Origin: Gemmatimonadota bacterium
GTDB taxonomy: Bacteria; Gemmatimonadota; Gemmatimonadetes; Gemmatimonadales; Gemmatimonadaceae
Length of the DNA: 16,994 nt
NCBI GenBank assembly: GCA_016719105.1
Contig: JADKAQ010000007.1
Location: forward strand, 1 to 16,994
Direction: 5' to 3'
Shown: positions 1 through 8,053 of the stretch, one piece after another
How the letters are laid out: each line of letters starts with the position of its first letter
Position numbering within the stretch: position 1 is the stretch's first letter
The notes under the pieces: generated by a model
Told to the model about the DNA's origin: nothing
What the model saw: the letters and a program-made list of their open reading frames with translations, nothing else
The model's database searches: none
Program-made: the position numbers and the translations under genes

Positions 1-75
1 GCGCTGGACTATGACGCGCTGCACCCGCTGGTCGGTCAAGCACCCCCCGAAGCGTTTTCCTGGCGAGCCGTCTGA
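1..75 (+). CDS. C-terminal fragment of an unidentified protein
   Basis: Reading from base 1 gives an open frame of 24 codons (ALDYDALHPLVGQAPPEAF, then SWRAV) ending in TGA at 73-75. The codons are GC-rich at third positions, which fits coding sequence, and the next gene could begin 15 bases later at ATG 91. I do not recognise the family from so short a tail. It could be chance reading, but the same-strand spacing to the synthetase gene suggests a genuine upstream gene cut by the window edge. Confidence 0.3.
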   Translation, partial: ALDYDALHPLVGQAPPEAFSWRAV

Positions 76-90
76 CGCTTAGGTGAAAAC

Positions 91-2005
91 ATGATCGCCG
101 GCGCCTGCCCCGATGGCGAGGCGTGGGGAACAGTGCTGACGGGCGGCAGTCGCGGCGCCGCCCGATCCGGTGCTCAGCCCGCGCTGTCATGCAATTCACA
201 GGGCGCGCCTCAACCCCGCCGAGCGGTTGCTGCGGCGCCGAGACGACGGCGAGGCGCTGGTGGCCTGGAACGGGGAGGCGGCGGGGAGCCGATGACAGCC
301 GCCGAAGGCGCCGACTCTGGCGGGTTGGCATTTTGCCGCCGGGGCGCTGCGGGCGCGGGGCGTGGGCCGGGGATCGCCGGGCGCGCCTTCCTCCACCAAC
401 ATCCCCGAGGCGGTCATCGCCATGCTCACGGCAGCCAGCCTCAGCGCCATCTGGTCGTGCTCTTCCCGCCGCAGAGTCAACACGTTGCTCGACCGATTCA
501 GACAGATTGCCGCCGCAGGTGCTGCCGGTGGCCTCGGCAGCTACCTTCGCCAGCAAGTCGGTCGGCACACACGGGCGCGCGTATCCGACATCGCGGCGCA
601 GATCCCGGCGATCAGGCGGGTGGTGGTCGTCCCCTACCTGCGCGGAAGCCAGATCGGTGATGGCATTCGCGATGCCCTCCAGTGGAGGATGGCTTGCAAC
701 TGGCGACGCGTGGCGCGAGCCCTGCGGCGGTCGCCCTGCGGACTTCACGCGACTCCCGTTCGATCATCCGTTGTACATCTGTGTACTCGTCAGGCACCAC
801 CGGCCTCCCCAAGGGCGCAGGGTGCACGGGCCGGCGGGTTGCTCCTGCAGCACCGCAAAGAGCACCTGCTGCACACCGACCTCCGGGCCGCGCGACCGCG
901 TGTTCTACTTCACCACCTGCGGGTGGATGATGTGGGACTGGCTGGTGAGCGCGCTGGCGGTGGGGGGCGACGGTCATCCTGTACGATGGCGCCGATGGCG
1001 ACGGCTGCGGCGGAGACGGGAGACGGGAGACCCGGGAGACGCGAGTCGCGATGCGCGCCTGGTGCCGACGCCCGTCTCGTCTCGATCGCTCCTGCGGACC
1101 ATGGCGGAGCGGGAGACGGCTGACCGCTTTGGGACGTCGGCGAAGTACCTCACGCTCGCCGAGAAGGAGGGGCTGGCCCGGGGCGATCACGACTTGTCGG
1201 CGCTGCGGACCGATCCTCTCCGGGGTCGCCGCTGGCGCTCGCCGTCGTTGGACTATGTGTATCGCGACATCAAGGCGGACGCTGGCTCAGCTCCATCTCG
1301 GGTGGGACCGACATCATCTCCTTTGCTTCGTGTTGGGCAACCCCGGCAGGGCTGGTGTGGCGGGGCGAGTTGCAGGTGGCGGGGCTGGGGATGGCGGTCG
1401 AGATCTTTTTCGGCGACGATGGTCGCCCCGTGGCGTCGGGGCCCGGAGAGCTGGTCTGCGCGCCCGTTCCCCAGCAGTTAATCCGGCGCCTGGAACGACC
1501 CCGACGGCGCCGGCACCGCGTGGCCTACTTCGACACCTACCCTGGGACCTGGCGCCATGGCGACTGGATCGAGCGCACCGCGCACGGCGGTACGTCATCA
1601 CCGGGCGAGCGACGCCACGCTCACCCGGCGGTGCGCATCGGGACGGCGGAGATCTATCGGCAGGTGGAGCAGCTCCCGAGATCGTGGAGAGCCTGGTGGT
1701 GGGGCAGGAGATCGGCCCGGCCAACGATCGTGTGGTGCGCATCGTCCTGTTTGTCCGATTGCGCGAGGGGTAGCCCCTCGACGACGCGCTGCGTCAGCGC
1801 ATCGTGCGCCAGGTCCGCGCCAACACGTCGCCCCACCACGTTCCCAAGGTCATCGTCGCCGTCCCCGACATCCCGCGCACGATCAGCGGCAAGATCACCG
1901 AGTTGGCAGTGCGCGACGTGATACACGGCCGTCCGGTCAAGAACACCGATGCGCTGGCCAACCCGGGGCGCTCGAGCACTTTCGCGACCGGCCGGAGCCC
2001 GACGC
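91..2005 (+). CDS. Acetoacetyl-CoA synthetase (acetoacetate--CoA ligase), multiply frameshifted
   Basis: Adenylate-forming cytosolic ligase that converts acetoacetate, ATP and CoA to acetoacetyl-CoA. Diagnostic segments occur in order in different frames: GARLNPAERLLRRRDDGEA (near 203), NIPEAVIAMLTAASL (near 400), YSSGTTGLPKG, the ATP-binding motif (near 782), FTTCGWMMWDWLVSAL (near 910), FGTSAKYL (near 1130), VRIGTAEIYRQVEQLP (near 1633), TISGKITELAV followed by IHGRPVKNTDALANP (1880-1965). The WMMWDWLVSAL and KNTDALANP signatures separate it from acetyl-CoA synthetase. At least ten frame changes are needed. Only about 35 codons precede GARLN, where the family normally has about 90, so the N-terminus is shortened or the sequence is deleted. 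About 25 extra residues lie between the ILYDG-like segment and FGTSAKYL. No clean stop is visible; the 3' end abuts the convergent kinase gene. Identity is firm, exact ends are not. Confidence 0.85.
1013..1078. repeat. Purine-rich palindromic insert inside the synthetase gene
   Basis: Tandem GAGACGGG-type units at 1013-1039 face a complementary CCCGTCTC at 1071-1078, with a further GTCTCG following. The exact inverted core is GAGACGGG/CCCGTCTC, 8 bp, 50 bases apart. It falls where the synthetase has about 25 more residues than I expect for the family. The arm resembles the GACGGGAAGACGAG repeat near 9199 and 10485. That it is an inserted repeat element is inference. Confidence 0.4.
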
Positions 2006-2009
2006 GGAT

Positions 2010-3669
2010 CGCTGCCGCGCGGGAGCTGGCGGTTGGCGATGCACTCGCGCACGCGCTGCGCCACGCGCTCGACCGCGGTGCGCAGCATCTTTTCCCGTGA
2101 CCGCGACATGTTGACGAAGATCAGGCGTGCCATGCCGTAGGCGCCGGCGACGACGGCGGCGAAGAGGGGCCGGCGATCAGGAGCGCGCCCTTGGTGACGC
2201 CCATCGTGATGCCGGAAAGGCACCCGCCTACCCTGCCGCCCACGCCGCCGGTGATGCCACGGAAGATCCCACCGGAGAGCCGCGACCGGTCCTCGAAACC
2301 GCGAATGACGGTCCGCCCCGCACGCGTCGACACCGAGAGCTGCAACTTGCGCTGCGCGGTCGGACTGGCGTACGACGTCCAGGTGACGCTTCGCCCGATC
2401 GACTGCGTTGCCCACGTCGCCCACTGCGGCGGATCTCGTCCGCGACGTCCTCGAGGTCCAGATCGCTCAGTCCCCGTCGACGACGGCCTCGAACTCGAGC
2501 TTGGTGCGCGCCCGCCAACGGGTTACCTGCCGCACCGCCACCCCTCACGCACCACGCCCGGTGTCTCGGCGCTCCCCACGCCACGTTTCGGCGAGCGCGC
2601 TCCACGTACTTGTCGCCGATCCGCGTCGCGCTGCCATGCGCACCCTCGTCCACCTTTGTACCCGACGTCTCGCTCACCGGTTCGCGACGCGACCCCAGGC
2701 GACGCGAGCACCGGTGGCGGGGTGAGTTGGCCCGTCATCTCTCTCCTGCAGCAGCGCCGCGCGTTCCCAGATGGCGTGCGCCTCCGTGGCGACACGACCA
2801 CGCGCGACGCGGCCGGCGCATCGAGCGGAATGTCCGGGCGCCGCGGCCGCGAGCGCCGCGACGACCTCGCTGGCCTCGGCATAGCGCAACGCGCGGTCCT
2901 TGAGGAGCAGGCGATCGACGATCGCCGCGAGCGGCTCGGGACGGTCGGTGCGATGCTGCGGATCGGTGGAGGCTGGCGCGTCACGTGCGCCACGAGCACC
3001 GCCGACGGCGTCTCACTCTCGAAGGGGAAGCGCCCCGTGAGCGCAAAGAAGGCCAGCACGCCGAGGGAGTACAGGTCGCTGCGGCCATCCACGTCGGCAC
3101 CCGAAACCTGTTCGCTCATGCAGAACACCGTGCCGAGCACGGTCCCCGTCTGCGTGAGCGACGCGGACTGCGCCGAGGCGCGCGATCCCGAAGTCGGTGA
3201 CCATCGCCCGCGACCCCGTGGCGTCGAGCAGCACGTTCTCGGCCTTCACGTCGCGATGCACGACGCCGCGCACATGCGCGTAGCCTAACGCCGACGCGAC
3301 CTCGATCAGCAAAGCGGAGCAGTTCGGCCGGGGCGAAGGGACCCGCTCGGCGCACCCGCTGCGCGACCGATTCGCCGTCGACGTAGCCCATGACGAAGAA
3401 GACGAAGTCGCCCAGTTCGTCGGCGCGATGGATCGGGACGATGCTCGGGTGGGTGAGGGCGGCGGCCGTGCGCGCTCACGCAGGAAACGTTCGCGGATGA
3501 CCGGCCGCTGGCCAGATGGTACGGGAGGGTCTTGATGGCGACCGGGCGGTCGAGCTTGAGGTCGCGCGAGATAGCGATCCCCATCCCCGCGCCCGATCTC
3601 GCGCTCGAGGCGGTACTGCCCATCGAGTGCGGTGGCAAAAGCGAGGGTGTCGGGGCGTGGAGCGGTCAT
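2010..3669 (-). CDS. Ser/Thr protein kinase with C-terminal membrane segment, frameshifted
   Basis: Hanks-type kinase. ATG is at 3669-3667 (MTAPRPDTLAFATALDGQY). Kinase motifs in order: glycine loop EIGRG..MG (broken by an indel near 3590), VAIKT lysine (near 3540), MGYVDGESVAQRV, catalytic HRDVKAENVLLD (near 3250), DFGIARLG (near 3195), GTVFCMSEQVSGADVDGRSDLYSLGV read over two adjacent pieces (near 3120-3050), then LTGRFPFE. All catalytic residues are present, so an active kinase is expected. After the lobe comes a linker, a KYVERA segment, a soluble stretch around SDLDLEDVADEIRR (near 2440), then a glycine-rich hydrophobic region (GGIFRGITGGVGG, GALLIAGPLFAAVVAGAYG, 2280-2125) and a basic helix ending near RVRECIANR (about 2030). 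At least eight frame changes occur. No stop is seen on the minus strand before the convergent synthetase end, so the 3' boundary is approximate. Confidence 0.85.
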
Positions 3670-3878
3670 GAGGTGGGGTGGAGGGAGGCGTTCCCAGACG
3701 TACCGCAGCGGCGGTCGCGACGGAGCCCTTCGAAAGGTGACGGGGATGCGTCGCATGACGCGAGGGGGCGTGGCGCGACGGGCGGGCCGGTTGTCCGGCG
3801 TGCGTCCCGACCGCGCGCCACGTCCGGGGTGCTGGCTCGACTGGCGCGCGGCGCCGCGCCGCTCGATCATGATCGCCA

Positions 3879-4199
3879 TGGAAACTCCCACCGCATCGAC
3901 CTCACCGCCCGGACGACGTGCCGTCCACGGCGCCGCCCGATCCCGCCGCGCGCCGGTCGTCCGTCTGGCACCGCCCGGTGAGCTACCGGGCGCAGTGCTG
4001 GGTGGCCTGGTTGGGGCTCACGGCCTTCGGCCTACGTGGCGTGATCGCGGTGCGACAGGGCGAGGCGCCGGACGTGGAGCGGGTGGTGGCGGTCGTGCTG
4101 AGTGTCGCGGGGATCGACCTGCGCGGGCGGAGGTCGAGCGATAAGTCGCACCTGCGGTACCACCGGACCGCAGGGCCGGTTCCGGGCACGTGGTCCTGA
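3879..4199 (+). CDS. Small hypothetical membrane-type protein, one frameshift
   Basis: I do not recognise the family. Starting at ATG 3879 (METPTASTSPPG), a single indel near 3915 joins to a GC3-rich frame (DDVPSTAPPDPAARRSSVW) running to TGA at 4197-4199, about 105 residues. After a proline/alanine-rich N-terminus there are two hydrophobic stretches, AQCWVAWLGLTAFGL (about residues 44-58) and VERVVAVVLSVAGIDL (about 72-87), suggesting a small membrane protein with a basic tail. It is divergent from the kinase gene, with about 210 bases between starts, and upstream of the pseudopilin gene on the same strand. The codon pattern supports coding, but homology is not evident; a chance frame is possible. 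Confidence 0.45.
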   Translation, partial: WKLPPHRPHRPDDVPSTAPPDPAARRSSVWHRPVSYRAQCWVAWLGLTAFGLRGVIAVRQGEAPDVERVVAVVLSVAGIDLRGRRSSDKSHLRYHRTAGPVPGTWS

Positions 4200-4360
4200 G
4201 GCACGTGAATGTCGCAAAGTGTCCCCGGTATTTCGTGTTACGTCATCGGTAGGACTCAAGTCCTTACCAGGTGGCCGAGACTCCTTCTTCACGGGATCGC
4301 ACCCGGCGCCTCCCCGCACGTACGCCTGCAAACGGTCGATCCGGCCGCGTCCCCACTCTC
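4200..4360 (+). promoter_or_regulatory. Leader upstream of the pseudopilin gene, with a hairpin at 4248-4268
   Basis: This stretch has no convincing gene. It holds an imperfect hairpin, GGTAGGACT/AGTCCTTACC at 4248-4268, perfect except for one bulged T and with a tight loop. Two CACGTG hexamers stand at about 4188 and 4202. The hairpin has no U-run after it, so it is more likely a leader structure than a terminator. A CGCAAAG heptamer at 4213-4219 and a weak CCGGT/ATCGG stem before the hairpin recall part of a c-di-GMP-I riboswitch, but the conserved 5' half is missing. Confidence 0.3.
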
Positions 4361-4820
4361 TTGAAACGGCCAGCACGACACCCGCGGTCCGCCTTCACGC
4401 TCATCGAGCTCCTCGCCGCGATGACGATCGTGGGCATTCTCGCGAGTATCGCCATCCCGAAGTACTCGGACCTCGTCGAGCGCGCGCGTCGCCAAGGCGA
4501 TCGGGGATCTCAAGGCCATCACCACCGACCTGCTGTCGACCGACTCGCTCCCGAGTTCCCTCGCGGTCATCAAGCGGAATACGATGCTCGACCCGTGGGG
4601 GCGACCCTACGTGTATCTCAAGTTCCCGCCGTCCAAGGGGAAGGCGCCGCCGGGTGGGGCGCGCAAGGACCGCTTCCTCGTCCCCATCAACAGCGCCTTC
4701 GATCTCTACTCGTTGGGGAAGGACGGCAATAGCGCCGCTCCGCTCACGGCTGCCGCGTCCCGGGACGATGTAATCGTTGCCAACGACGGCGGTTTCGTCG
4801 GACTCGCCAGCAACTACTAG
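4361..4820 (+). CDS. GspG-like type II secretion/type IV pilus pseudopilin, one frameshift
   Basis: Exported prepilin-like protein of the GspG (major pseudopilin) type. The class III signal is seen as AFTLIELLAAMTIVGILAS (from about 4393), with the conserved Glu at +5 of the mature protein; the residue before Phe is Ala rather than the usual Gly. A 2-base loss in a CGCGCG run near 4490 shifts the frame. After it the protein reads VAKAIGDLKAITTDLLS, then DPWGRPYVY (near 4590) and FDLYSLGKDGN (near 4698), typical GspG signatures, ending at TAG 4818-4820. TTG 4361 gives a 10-residue basic leader (KRPARHPRS) typical of prepilins. The alternative GTG 4271 gives a leader of about 40 residues and sits directly after the hairpin, so I prefer TTG, though no Shine-Dalgarno is clear for either. 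The HD-GYP gene starts 7 bases after the stop. No other T2SS genes are in the window. Confidence 0.85.
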
Positions 4821-4827
4821 GCGCCCC

Positions 4828-6973
4828 GTGCAGCTCGGATTCCTTCGCACGCGCGTGGGCCGGCGCTTCCTGGTCAGCAACCTGCTCGCGGCCTTGTTGC
4901 CGCTGACGGTGGTCGCGGTCGTGCCGTACCGGTACGTGCGGGCCGAGTTGCGCGACATGGCGGAGGCGCGCGTCAGTCGCCTATCCAAGTCGCTGGCCTT
5001 CTCCACGCTCTCCGCGCTGGCCACTGCCTCGCACGACGCGGGCAACGACCTCCGTCGCGAAGGGGACGCGATCGAGCCGGCCTTCACCAGCACGGCTTTG
5101 CCAGGCGCGACGCCGCCGAGGGCGTGCCGCTGGAGATCGACGACAGCACGAGGGTGCGCGCGCTGACGAGCGCAGAAACTGAGCACCTGCGCTCGGGGCG
5201 CCCGCTCCTCGTGCTCACGGGCGACGGCGACGACGCGCGCGTGCTGCTCGCGCGGGCGCTACTCCCGTGGGGGCGACCCGGCATGCCGACGGCCTGGGCG
5301 CGCGTCAGCCCGGCCATTCTGTGGACGGGAATCGAGGAGGCCATCGCCGGCGAGGAGGCGTCGTATTGCGTCTTCGAAGTGCGCTCGCTGACGCGTGTTC
5401 ACTGCTCGCCCGAGCTGGCAGGGGAGGGGGTGGCCCTGGCCCGTTCGCGTGCGGCCGTGAACGACCTGGGTGATCGCAGTGCGACGCTCGAGGGCGAGCG
5501 TTTCGTCGCCACGCGCGACGTCTTCCTGCGTCACGAGTTCGGCGCGCGGGAGTGGCGCGTCGTCGTCCTGCAGCCGACCGCCATCTCGTATGCCACGCTC
5601 GACAAGTTCGTGCGTGTCTCCCGGCTGCTTGTGATTGGGGTTCTGGTCCTGGTCTTCCTCGTGAGCCACTACCAGCTGCGCCGCACGACGGAGCCGTTGG
5701 CCCGATTGCAGGAGGGGACGCAGCGACTGCAGGCGGGAGACTTCGGAACGCCCGTCGTGGTGGGCACCACCGACGAGTTCTCCGATGTGGCGCAGTCGTT
5801 CAACACCATGGCGCACACGCTCGATCGGCAGCTCGTGCTCCTGCGCAACCTCGACGCGATCGACGAGTCGGCGCTCAGCACCCGCAACACGCACCAGGTG
5901 GTCGAAGAGGCGCTGCGACGATTCTGCAAGCTTCCGGGGTGCACGCGCGTTGCCGTCGCGGTGGCCACCGGCGCGCGTCCCGTGACGCTCGACGTCACGA
6001 CGCTCGACCTCTCCGCCCCGCTGGCACGCACGACCCGCCTGACGCCCTCCGATGCGGAGTTGGCCGAGCTGTTGGCGCATCCGCGGCAACTCGAGTGCCC
6101 CCCCGGGGCCGCCCGCCCCTCCTATCTCGCGGCGTGGCGCTCGATCGCGGTCGAGGGGGGGACGCTGCTCCTTCCGCTGGTGCATAACGAGGAATTGCTC
6201 GGCGTCATCGCCCTGGGCCTGCCCGCAACGATCACGTCGCAGCGCCAGACGATCGACGACGCCCGGCGCATGGCCGACCGCGTGGCGCTGGCGCTGGCGC
6301 AGGTGCGACTGGTCGACCGCCTCGATGCGCTGTCGGCGGGAACGATCACCGCGTTCGCGCGTGCGATCGACGCCAACTCGCCGTGGACGGCGGGGCACTC
6401 GGAGCGCGTGACGCGCGTGGCCGTGGGGATCGGCCGCCAGATGCAACTGTCCGCCGCCGAGCTGGACACGCTCCAGCGCGGCGCCCTGCTGCACGACATC
6501 GGGAAGATCGCCGTGCCGCCGGCCATCCTCGACAAGGCGGGGCCGCTCACCGACGACGAGTGGGTGGTGATGCAGCGGCACCCGGTGGTGGGGTGCGAGA
6601 TTCTCGCCCCCATTCAGGCACAGGCGGATACCCTCCCGCTCGTCCGCTGGCACCACGAACGCATGGATGGGACCGGCTACCCCGATCGCCTCGCCGGGGA
6701 TGCGATTCCGCCGCTCGTCCGCGTTCTCGCGGTCGCCGACGTCTTCGACGCGCTCTCGAGCCAGCGTCCCTATCGCGCCGGGCTCTCCCTGCCGGCGGCG
6801 TGCGAGATCATCAAGCGCTCGTCCGGCAGTCACCTCGATCCGCGGGTGGTGCCGGCCTTTCTCGACTTGGTCCGCGCGGGCGGCGTCGTCCCGGACCCCA
6901 CAACCCTCGAATCGTCCTCGCTCGCCGCCTCGGTGGCGCGCGCGCGCGCGAACCTCATCCGTCCCTGCTATGA
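4828..6973 (+). CDS. HAMP-GAF-HD-GYP c-di-GMP phosphodiesterase, membrane sensor
   Basis: Predicted inner-membrane receptor that hydrolyses cyclic di-GMP. From GTG 4828: first membrane helix at residues about 12-30 (LLAALLPLTVVAVVPYRYV), an extracytoplasmic region to about residue 265, a second helix LLVIGVLVLVFLVSHY (near 5630), then HAMP (TTEPLARLQEGTQRLQAGDF), a GAF-like region (about 5850-6320) and an HD-GYP domain (about 6340-6880). Catalytic motifs are intact: GHSERVTRVA, HDIGK (6492), HHERMDGTGYP (near 6652) and DVFDALSSQRPYR. One G appears lost near 5095, which breaks the N-terminal frame. The end is ambiguous: the reading frame runs on, but a slip in the (CG)n run at 6943-6951 would put TGA at 6971-6973 in frame, overlapping the next start as ATGA. 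It follows the pseudopilin gene by 7 bases, suggesting an operon linking c-di-GMP to pilus or secretion output. Confidence 0.88.
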
Positions 6974-7915
6974 GCCGGTCTCCAACGCCTCGATCGACCC
7001 TGCCACACGCGGCGAGCGCCACCACGAGCACGAGCGCCACCACGAGCACGAGCGCCAGCGCGAGCACGAGCGCCAGCGCGAGCACGAGCGCCAGCGCGAG
7101 CAGCGACGGCCGACCCGACGCCGGACACCGAATCAAGGGTGGCGCCTACCGTGGCGCCGGCCCGCCGCGGCGCGCGGGCACGCCGGCACTGGGCGGCACG
7201 CCGGTCCTCGGCGGCACGCCGGTCCTCGGCGGCACGTCGAATCGCGGCGGCACGCCGATGCGCGCCGGGACTCCGGTCCGATTGGGATCGGTGAAGGACG
7301 GAGACCTCGCGACGCCGATGCCGCTCAACGACTTCATGACCGAACTCGGCGTGGTCATGCAGTTGCCGCGGAAGAAGACAACCGTGGCAATGCCGGTCAT
7401 TCCGGAGGCGTTGCCCGAGCTCCGGCGGGGACGGGCGGTCGTCCTCCCGACCGTGGCGGTGCTGATGGGGCTCGTGGCGCTCTGGTCGCGCGTGGAGTCG
7501 CCCGGTGCAGCGCGACCTCCGGCGCGCTGCGCGGCGAGTGGGTGACCGTGCACCCGCAGTATCGCGGGCGACGGCTCTCGTTCACGACGAACGGAGTCGG
7601 GATCGCGCTGCGCGACGGCGTCGTACCGGCACTGCATCCCGTGCGCGCGGTCACGAGCCAGCAGCGGGGCGATACGACGCGACTCACGATTCGCTACGAC
7701 GACCATGGGGTGATGCAGGACTTTCGGGTGGTGCTGGTGAGCGGCACCCGTCCAACGGTGGAGCTGTCCAATCCTCCGGGGTGTACTGGGTTCCGGCGCG
7801 CGAGGCGCTACCGGCGGGTTCGTCGAGCGGCTCGTCCACGGGGTCAACCACGGGGTCAACCGCGGGGGCGTCCACGGGGGCGTCCGCTGGCTCGTCGACT
7901 TCACCGCCTAAGTGA
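6970..7915 (+). CDS. Low-complexity single-pass membrane protein, unknown function, frameshifted
   Basis: No family is recognised. From ATG 6970 the frame encodes MSRSPTPRSTLPHAAS, a Ser/Thr/Ala hexapeptide-repeat block (7014-7103), a GGTPVL repeat block (7180-7287), then a conserved-looking segment, MPLNDFMTELGVVMQLPRKK (near 7318), and one membrane helix, AVVLPTVAVLMGLVALW (near 7435). A frame change near 7500 leads into GALRGEWVTVHPQYRGRRLS, a compact beta-like domain to about 7780. Another change near 7785 leads to VYWVPAREALP and a Gly/Ser/Thr/Ala tail ending in STSPPK and TGA 7913-7915. The length is about 314 residues. Codon third positions favour this reading over the alternative frame that runs on from HD-GYP, in which the repeat would read as His/Glu/Arg. 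The overlap with the HD-GYP gene implies translational coupling and a shared role, perhaps an effector or surface or periplasm-spanning partner; that is inference. Confidence 0.6.
7014..7103 (+). repeat. Five 18-bp tandem repeats (coding)
   Basis: Units start at 7014, 7032, 7050, 7068 and 7086. The first two are GAGCGCCACCACGAGCAC and the next two GAGCGCCAGCGCGAGCAC; the fifth diverges at its last base. In the likely frame they encode a Ser/Ala/Thr hexapeptide. The units are contiguous, with no spacers. Confidence 0.9.
7180..7287 (+). repeat. Six 18-bp tandem repeats encoding TPxxGG units
   Basis: Units start at 7180, 7198, 7216, 7234, 7252 and 7270, encoding TPALGG, TPVLGG, TPVLGG, TSNRGG, TPMRAG and TPVRLG. 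Units two and three are identical (ACGCCGGTCCTCGGCGGC). The period equals that of the preceding Ser/Thr/Ala array but the sequence is unrelated. Confidence 0.85.
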
Positions 7916-8053
7916 CCACGCGGCAAGGGGTTAGTCCGGTCTGACCACCGGGCGCTGTTGCGGTGCGCACGTTAGCTTGGCGCCAGCGATTCGCGACATG
8001 TCCGCTCCGGGATTTCGCGCCCGGGGACATCCACACTCGTCCGGTACCGCGTC
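7916..8053 (+). promoter_or_regulatory. Intergenic leader before hpd
   Basis: No gene is seen here. It must carry the promoter of the hpd-hmgA pair because the upstream gene belongs to a different functional group, but I see no clear -35/-10 pair and no Shine-Dalgarno in front of ATG 8054. Confidence 0.3.

Noticed and set aside
612..1190. Minus-strand open frames opposite the synthetase
   Set aside because: They are antisense to a gene with recognised ligase motifs and show no domain of their own.
91..2005. Programmed ribosomal frameshifting as the reason for the many frame changes
   Set aside because: There are far too many changes, in both directions and in many unrelated genes; no slippery-site pattern is shared.
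4186..4207. Two CACGTG hexamers as a regulatory palindrome
   Set aside because: They overlap the end of a candidate coding frame, and such hexamers are frequent in GC-rich DNA; no further support.
4188..4270. c-di-GMP-I riboswitch as an annotated feature
   Set aside because: Only CGCAAAG and a loose 3' half match; the GGCAAACC-type 5' half and the AGC-GGG segment before the last stem are absent.
7014..7103. CRISPR-like array
   Set aside because: The units are contiguous 18-mers without spacers and lie inside a coding region.
5259..7136. Long open frame (about 625 codons) on the minus strand opposite the HD-GYP gene
   Set aside because: It is the GC-skewed antisense shadow of a gene with clear catalytic motifs; its protein is Arg/Gly/Val-rich with no recognisable domain.
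6974..7934. Continuation of the HD-GYP reading frame to make a 900-residue protein with a His/Glu/Arg repeat
   Set aside because: Codon third positions and the TPVLGG, membrane-helix and C-terminal segments favour a separate gene in another frame from 6970.
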